Assembly (NCBI GenBank): GCA_031267645.1
Contig: JAIRYW010000013.1
Span: 1 to 64,000 of the forward strand
From: Propionibacteriaceae bacterium
Lineage (GTDB): Bacteria > Actinomycetota > Actinomycetes > Propionibacteriales > Propionibacteriaceae
Direction: 5' to 3'
DNA: 64,000 nucleotides
Positions 60,175 through 64,000 of this stretch are shown one piece after another (the first letter of the stretch is position 1; the number at the start of each line of letters is the position of its first letter). The notes under the pieces were generated by a model. That model saw only the letters and a program-made list of their open reading frames with translations. It was not told the origin of the DNA and made no database searches. The position numbers were made by a program, and so were the translations under genes.

Positions 60175-61434
60175 ATGCCGAGCCCATCGCAGCCGCTCGA
60201 AGCCCCTTCCCCCGTGGAGGAGGAGTCGCCTCGCCTGGCCCGCCTGCCCCAAGGACTGGCCGTCCTGATCGGACTGGCCTGTCTGTTGGTCATCGCCCAG
60301 AACACCCGCGAGTTGCAGTCGACCCTGGCCGCCACCTTCATGGCCCTCAACCTGGTCATCGTGGTCTGGCCGATCCAGCGCCTGTTGGCCCGGGTCATCC
60401 CCGGGGTCTTGGCCTCCTTGACGGCCGGCCTGCTGGCCATCGCCATCCTGGTCGGCTTGATCTACTCCGTGGGCTGGGCCATCACCCGGCTGGTGCAGGA
60501 GCTGCCGCGCTACTCGGGGCCGTTCCAGGACATGATCAACGACATCACGGCCTTCGCCGACCGACACGGCGTCGACACCAACTCGGTCATCAACCAGGCC
60601 ATCGACCAGCTGCAGAACATCAACGTCTCGACCATCGTCTCGACTCTCAGCTCGGTCGCCTCGAACATCTCCGACGCCATCTCCTCGATCCTCTTGATCA
60701 TCATGATCTTGATCTTCATGATCATGGACTCGACCGGTTTCGCCGACCGGATGTCCCGCTTGGCCGAGCGCCACAACCCGACCTTGGCCTGGGCTTTGAC
60801 CTCCTTCTCCCGGGGGGCCCGTCGCTACTGGGTGGTGGCGACCATCTTCGGCCTGGTGGTGGCTGGTTGCGATCTGATCCTGTTGGCCTCCCTGGGGGTG
60901 CCCTTGGCGGCGGTCTGGGCCGTTTTCAGCTTCGTCACCAACTACATCCCCACGGTCGGCTTCGTGCTCGGCTTGATCCCGCCGGTGGTGATGGCCCTGC
61001 TGGCCAACGGCCCGATGACGGCTTTGTGGGTGGCGATCGGGTACACCGTCTTGAACGTCGTCATCCAAGGCGTCATCCAGCCCCGCGTGACCGGGCAGAC
61101 GGTCGGCATCACCGCCACCGTGGCCATTCTGTCGCTGCTGATCTGGGCTTACGTGCTGGGCGCCCTGGGCGCCCTGCTGGCCATCCCGGCCACCTTGTTG
61201 TTCAAGACCCTCTTCATCGACATGGATCCCAAGGCCCGCTGGGTCAACACTCTGATCGCCTCCGACCCTGGCACCTCGGAGCAGGACCCGCTCAAATTCT
61301 CCGAGCTGCTGGGCCGGGCCAAAAACCTCCGCCCCTTCGCCGGTCGCCCGGCCGGATCAGACCCGTCCGACCCATCGGATCCAGCGGTCGGTCCGACGGC
61401 CGCGCCAGTGAACCCGACCGGATCAGAGCCCTGA
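60175..61434 (+). CDS. AI-2E/PerM-family membrane transporter
   Basis: A 419-residue protein with about eight membrane helices in the AI-2E transporter (UPF0118/PerM) pattern. A large loop lies at about residues 115-170. The conserved NYIPTVGFVLGLIPPVVMAL and VLGALGALLAIPATLLFKTL are visible. Reported substrates in the family include autoinducer-2 export and sodium/proton exchange; none can be assigned. The C-terminal 40 residues are a Pro/Ser/Asp-rich tail (SDPSDPSDPAVGPTAAP). CAGACT lies 7 nt before the ATG, compatible with a leaderless start. Confidence 0.87.
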   Translation: MPSPSQPLEAPSPVEEESPRLARLPQGLAVLIGLACLLVIAQNTRELQSTLAATFMALNLVIVVWPIQRLLARVIPGVLASLTAGLLAIAILVGLIYSVGWAITRLVQELPRYSGPFQDMINDITAFADRHGVDTNSVINQAIDQLQNINVSTIVSTLSSVASNISDAISSILLIIMILIFMIMDSTGFADRMSRLAERHNPTLAWALTSFSRGARRYWVVATIFGLVVAGCDLILLASLGVPLAAVWAVFSFVTNYIPTVGFVLGLIPPVVMALLANGPMTALWVAIGYTVLNVVIQGVIQPRVTGQTVGITATVAILSLLIWAYVLGALGALLAIPATLLFKTLFIDMDPKARWVNTLIASDPGTSEQDPLKFSELLGRAKNLRPFAGRPAGSDPSDPSDPAVGPTAAPVNPTGSEP

Positions 61435-61454
61435 TCCATCCCCGCCCGGGATGG

Positions 61455-61569
61455 ATGCTGCGACCACACGCAGCATGACGAGAACACCCCAGAGCGCCCC
61501 CGACCACGGAACCCTCTCCCACCACAGGGCGCCGCGACCACACGCGGCCTGACGAAAAACCCCGGAGCG
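61455..61569. repeat. Two hairpin repeats with covarying stems
   Basis: Copy 1 (61455-61495) has the stem ATGCTGCG-ACCACA-CGCAGCAT, then TGACGAGAACACCCCAGAGCGC. Copy 2 (61531-61570) has GCCGCG-ACCACA-CGCGGC, then CTGACGAAAAACCCCGGAGC. The loop ACCACA and the flank are conserved while the stem changes with compensation (T-A to C-G). This indicates a selected RNA or DNA hairpin between the convergent AI-2E and GntR genes. Confidence 0.65.
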
Positions 61570-61581
61570 CTGGCGGCGGCT

Positions 61582-62289
61582 TCAGCCGGTCTGGCCCAAG
61601 GCCGCCTGGGCCGCCCGATTGGCTTCCTCGACGATTTGGCGCATGGCCTGTTCGGCGGCCGCCGCGTCGCCCGCGGCCACCGCCGCCGCCACGTCGCCGT
61701 GCAGACGGACGGCGCGGGCGTCGGCCTCCCGCGGCATCAGACCGCCTTCGGTGCGACCCCTCAGGACGGCCTCGACCGAGCCGCCCAAGGCGGCGAACAT
61801 AGGGTTGCCGCTGGCCGTCAACAAAGTGCGGTGGAAGGCGGCGTCGGCCGCCAGGTATTCCTCCCCGGTGGCGTCGCGGGACTGCGCCACCATGTTGATG
61901 GCGGCCTCGGTCAAAGCCGCCCATTGCTCCGGCTGGGCGGCCTGGGCGGCCAGAGCGGCCGCCATCGGCTCGACCGCCGAGCGCAGCTGGGACAACCAGC
62001 GCAGTTGAGCGGCGACGTCGCGCGAGCGTAAACGCCAGGAGATCAGACGGGGGTCGAAGGAGTTCCAGCGCTGGGGCGGGTTCACCACCGCCCCCATGCG
62101 CCGGCGCACGGTCACCATGCCCAGGGCCTCCAGCACCCGCGTGGCCTCTCGGGCCACGGTGCGCGAGGCGTCCACTCCGGTCACCGGGTCGGCCAGGGCC
62201 ACCCGTTCGCCTGGCGCGTAACGCCCCTCCACGATGGCCATGCCCCAAAGGTCCAAGACTCGCTGATGGAGAGAGTGGCGTTCCTGCAC
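61582..62289 (-). CDS. GntR/FadR-subfamily (FCD) regulator of the GntP permease
   Basis: A 235-residue regulator with a winged helix in residues 1-75 (LHQRVLDLWGMAIVEGRYAP, DASRTVAREATRVLEALGMV) and an FCD domain (AADAAFHRTLLTASGNPMF, RLHGDVAAAVAAGD). It is divergent from the GntP permease gene and most likely represses it until gluconate or a related acid appears. The GTG start at 62289 is the family start. The wing has an unusual polar segment before the effector domain (RWNSFDPRLISWRLRSRD), typical of the gluconate subgroup. Confidence 0.9.
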   Translation of the reverse strand: MQERHSLHQRVLDLWGMAIVEGRYAPGERVALADPVTGVDASRTVAREATRVLEALGMVTVRRRMGAVVNPPQRWNSFDPRLISWRLRSRDVAAQLRWLSQLRSAVEPMAAALAAQAAQPEQWAALTEAAINMVAQSRDATGEEYLAADAAFHRTLLTASGNPMFAALGGSVEAVLRGRTEGGLMPREADARAVRLHGDVAAAVAAGDAAAAEQAMRQIVEEANRAAQAALGQTG

Positions 62290-62385
62290 TCCCCCAGTCT
62301 CTCATCCAGGCCCCGACGGGCGACCGCCGGAAGGCCCGGACGGGACGGCGGAGCCAGCCCTGGCCAGGCGTTTCTTCTCGTATAC

Positions 62386-62430
62386 GGCATACCCGATACG
62401 GATGGACTTGATATACGTATGCCATATAGT
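62386..62430. promoter_or_regulatory. Operator and promoter region of the GntR/GntP divergon
   Basis: TATACGGCATAC (62381-62392) and GTATGCCATATA (62417-62428) form an inverted pair, 11 of 12 bases complementary, 24 bp apart. GTATAC-type cores are typical of GntR operators. TATAGT (62425-62430) is a likely -10 for the plus-strand gntP transcript and overlaps the second site, so binding would repress it. Confidence 0.55.
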
Positions 62431-62591
62431 GCAAGATATGCCCAAAGGTCATCCAAACGAGGCGAAAGCCGACCGGCGGTGGCGCCACTCGACCGGCGAC
62501 ACCAAGCGGCCTGGATCGGAGTCCGCCGAGCCACAATGACGTGACCGCTCCTGACGCCCAGCGTCCGGAGCCGACCGAAATGTGAGGACTC

Positions 62592-64000
62592 ATGCACTTC
62601 GACGCACCATCGTTGGGGGGAGCGCTGCTGACCCCCTTGGCCGCTCCCGTCCTGAACCAGGGTCGCCTGATCGCCTCGGCGGTGATCGGGATCGTGATCC
62701 TGGTGGCACTCATCACCTGGCTCAAGATCCACCCCTTCATCGCCCTGCTGGTGTCCGGCCTGATCATCGGCATCGGCGCCGGCTACGGCCCCCTGGCCAC
62801 CGTCACCTCCTTCGCCAACACCTTCGGCAGCACCATGGCCTCGGTCGGCATCCTGGTCGGCCTAGGAGCCATGTTCGGCAAATTATTGGCCGACTCAGGC
62901 GGGGCCGACCGGATCGTACGCACCCTGGTGGATCACTCCTCGCCCCGTTCGCTGCCTTGGACCATGGCCTTGGTGGGAGCCCTGATCGGCCTGCCCATGT
63001 TCTTCGAGGTCGGCGTGGTGCTGCTGATCCCGGTCATCCTGCTGGTGGCCCGCCGGGCCGACCTGCCCCTGATGCGGATCGCCATCCCGACCCTGGCCGG
63101 CCTGTCGGCCATGCACGGCCTGGTGCCACCGCACCCCGGCCCCCTGGCCGCCCTGGCCAACTTCCCCAACGGCAACCTCGGCCTGACCCTGATGCTGGGC
63201 GTGCTGGTGGCGGTTCCGACCGTGGTGGTGGCCGGCCCGCTCTTCTCCAAGTTGGCGGCCAAATGGGTGCCGGTCGGAGTGCCGGAGTCGATGGACGCCC
63301 TGATCGGCTCCGGGCCGGCTGGCGGCGGGACCGGCCCGGCCGACGACCAGGACTCGGACGCCGGCCCGTCCTTCCTGGCCTCGGTGGTCTGCGTCCTGCT
63401 GCCAGTGGGACTGATGCTGGCCAACGCCGTCTTCGAGATCGTGGCCCCGGACTCCGAGGCTTGGATCGGCGGTCTGATCAACTTCGTCGGGGCCCCGACC
63501 GTGGCCTTGGCCATCGGCCTGCTGGTCGGCATGGTGGTGCTGGGCCGGGGCGGCAAGTTGAACTGGGCCCAGGTCAACTCCTCGACCGCCGGCGGCCTGC
63601 CCGCCATCGCCGGCATCATCTTGATCGTGGGGGCCGGCGGCGGCCTCAAAGGCGTCTTGGTCGACACCGGCATCGGCCAGGTCATCGCTGATTTCGTCGA
63701 AGGCTCGGCCGTTCCGCTGACCCTGCTGGCCTGGCTGGTGGCGGTCATCGTACGGATCGCGACCGGCTCGGCCACGGTCTCCATCGTCACCACCGCCGGC
63801 ATCCTGGCCCCGGCCGCCGAAGCCTTGGGCGGGACCGACGTGGCCCTGCTGGTCTTGGCCATCGGCGCCGGGTCGGTCTTCCTGTCCCACGTCAACGACG
63901 CCGGCTTCTGGCTGGTCAAGGAGTACATGGGCGTCTCGGTGGGTGACAATTTCAAGACCTGGTCGCTGATGGAGTGCATCTTGTCCGTCACCGCCTTGGT
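62592..64000 (+). CDS. GntP-family gluconate/organic acid permease (cut by window edge)
   Basis: At least 469 codons of a GntP family permease, truncated by the right edge. Many membrane helices are visible, with family motifs FANTFGSTMASVGILVGLGAM, GLPMFFEVGVVLL, PPHPGPLAALANF and TGSATVSIVTTAGILAP and SHVNDAGFWLVKEY near the visible end. GntP members import gluconate, and relatives take up other hydroxy acids. A cytoplasmic loop holds a short low-complexity insertion (GSGPAGGGTGPADDQDSD). GAGGA lies 6 nt before the ATG. The divergent GntR regulator supports a sugar-acid substrate. Confidence 0.93.
   Translation, partial: MHFDAPSLGGALLTPLAAPVLNQGRLIASAVIGIVILVALITWLKIHPFIALLVSGLIIGIGAGYGPLATVTSFANTFGSTMASVGILVGLGAMFGKLLADSGGADRIVRTLVDHSSPRSLPWTMALVGALIGLPMFFEVGVVLLIPVILLVARRADLPLMRIAIPTLAGLSAMHGLVPPHPGPLAALANFPNGNLGLTLMLGVLVAVPTVVVAGPLFSKLAAKWVPVGVPESMDALIGSGPAGGGTGPADDQDSDAGPSFLASVVCVLLPVGLMLANAVFEIVAPDSEAWIGGLINFVGAPTVALAIGLLVGMVVLGRGGKLNWAQVNSSTAGGLPAIAGIILIVGAGGGLKGVLVDTGIGQVIADFVEGSAVPLTLLAWLVAVIVRIATGSATVSIVTTAGILAPAAEALGGTDVALLVLAIGAGSVFLSHVNDAGFWLVKEYMGVSVGDNFKTWSLMECILSVTAL

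Overview
The window looks like chromosomal DNA from a very GC-rich actinobacterium. Mycothiol synthase (MshD), a GlnR-type nitrogen regulator, an actinobacterial Tad pilus locus with a DUF4244 protein, a Holin-X protein, a MutT1-like Nudix/phosphatase fusion and methionine-type ABC genes all fit Actinomycetota. The mshD-ppk-mutT-like order and a class I fumarase suggest Propionibacteriaceae or relatives, but that is inference. No tRNA, rRNA, CRISPR array, insertion sequence or prophage was seen. Genes are tightly packed, often with 4-nt stop/start overlaps, and several appear to be leaderless: a TAGGCT-like -10 box lies 6-7 nt before the start codon.

Layout. 1-4.5 kb: a minus-strand Tad pilus operon (ssd, tadA, tadB, tadC, DUF4244), running off the left edge. 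4.6-12.2 kb: a methyltransferase, a Holin-X protein, a Nudix CoA pyrophosphatase, a giant two-domain GT-C glycosyltransferase, an O-antigen-ligase-like protein and a small HTH protein. 12.3-21.9 kb: ilvD, a YbjQ protein, a MutT1-like protein whose phosphatase half is degenerate, a polyphosphate kinase with about 1,000 extra repetitive N-terminal residues, and mshD. 21.9-29.6 kb: metNIQ behind a good promoter and possible leader peptide, a GlcD-like oxidase, glnR, dtd, a nitrobindin-like protein and ygfZ. 29.7-38.6 kb: typA, an aldo/keto reductase, an Eis-like acetyltransferase, a FAD oxidase with an IclR regulator, and a two-component system. 38.9-44.1 kb: a split transketolase and a CotH-DUF4956-VTC cluster.

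44.2-55.2 kb is a divergent eleven-gene catabolic island. The minus arm holds a VOC protein, amidohydrolase, MFS transporter, hexulose-phosphate-synthase-like decarboxylase, TIM-barrel isomerase and cyclase. The plus arm holds another TIM-barrel isomerase, a D-2-hydroxyacid dehydrogenase, an RraA-type aldolase, a GntR/FCD regulator and an MmgE/PrpD protein. A near-consensus promoter and a repeated GGYATGCC motif lie in and near the divergent control region. The substrate is unknown, probably a sugar acid or a hydroxy/keto acid.

55.4-64 kb: a membrane protein, a WXG100-headed protein with a hydrophobic and amphipathic-repeat tail that resembles a type VII secretion substrate, its unknown partner, class I fumarase, an AI-2E-type membrane protein, and a GntR regulator divergent from a GntP permease cut by the right edge.

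A theme across the window is low-complexity Pro/Ala/Ser/Thr/Asp/Gly-rich repeat sequence inserted in linkers, tails and loops of otherwise conserved enzymes. The polyphosphate kinase is the extreme case.
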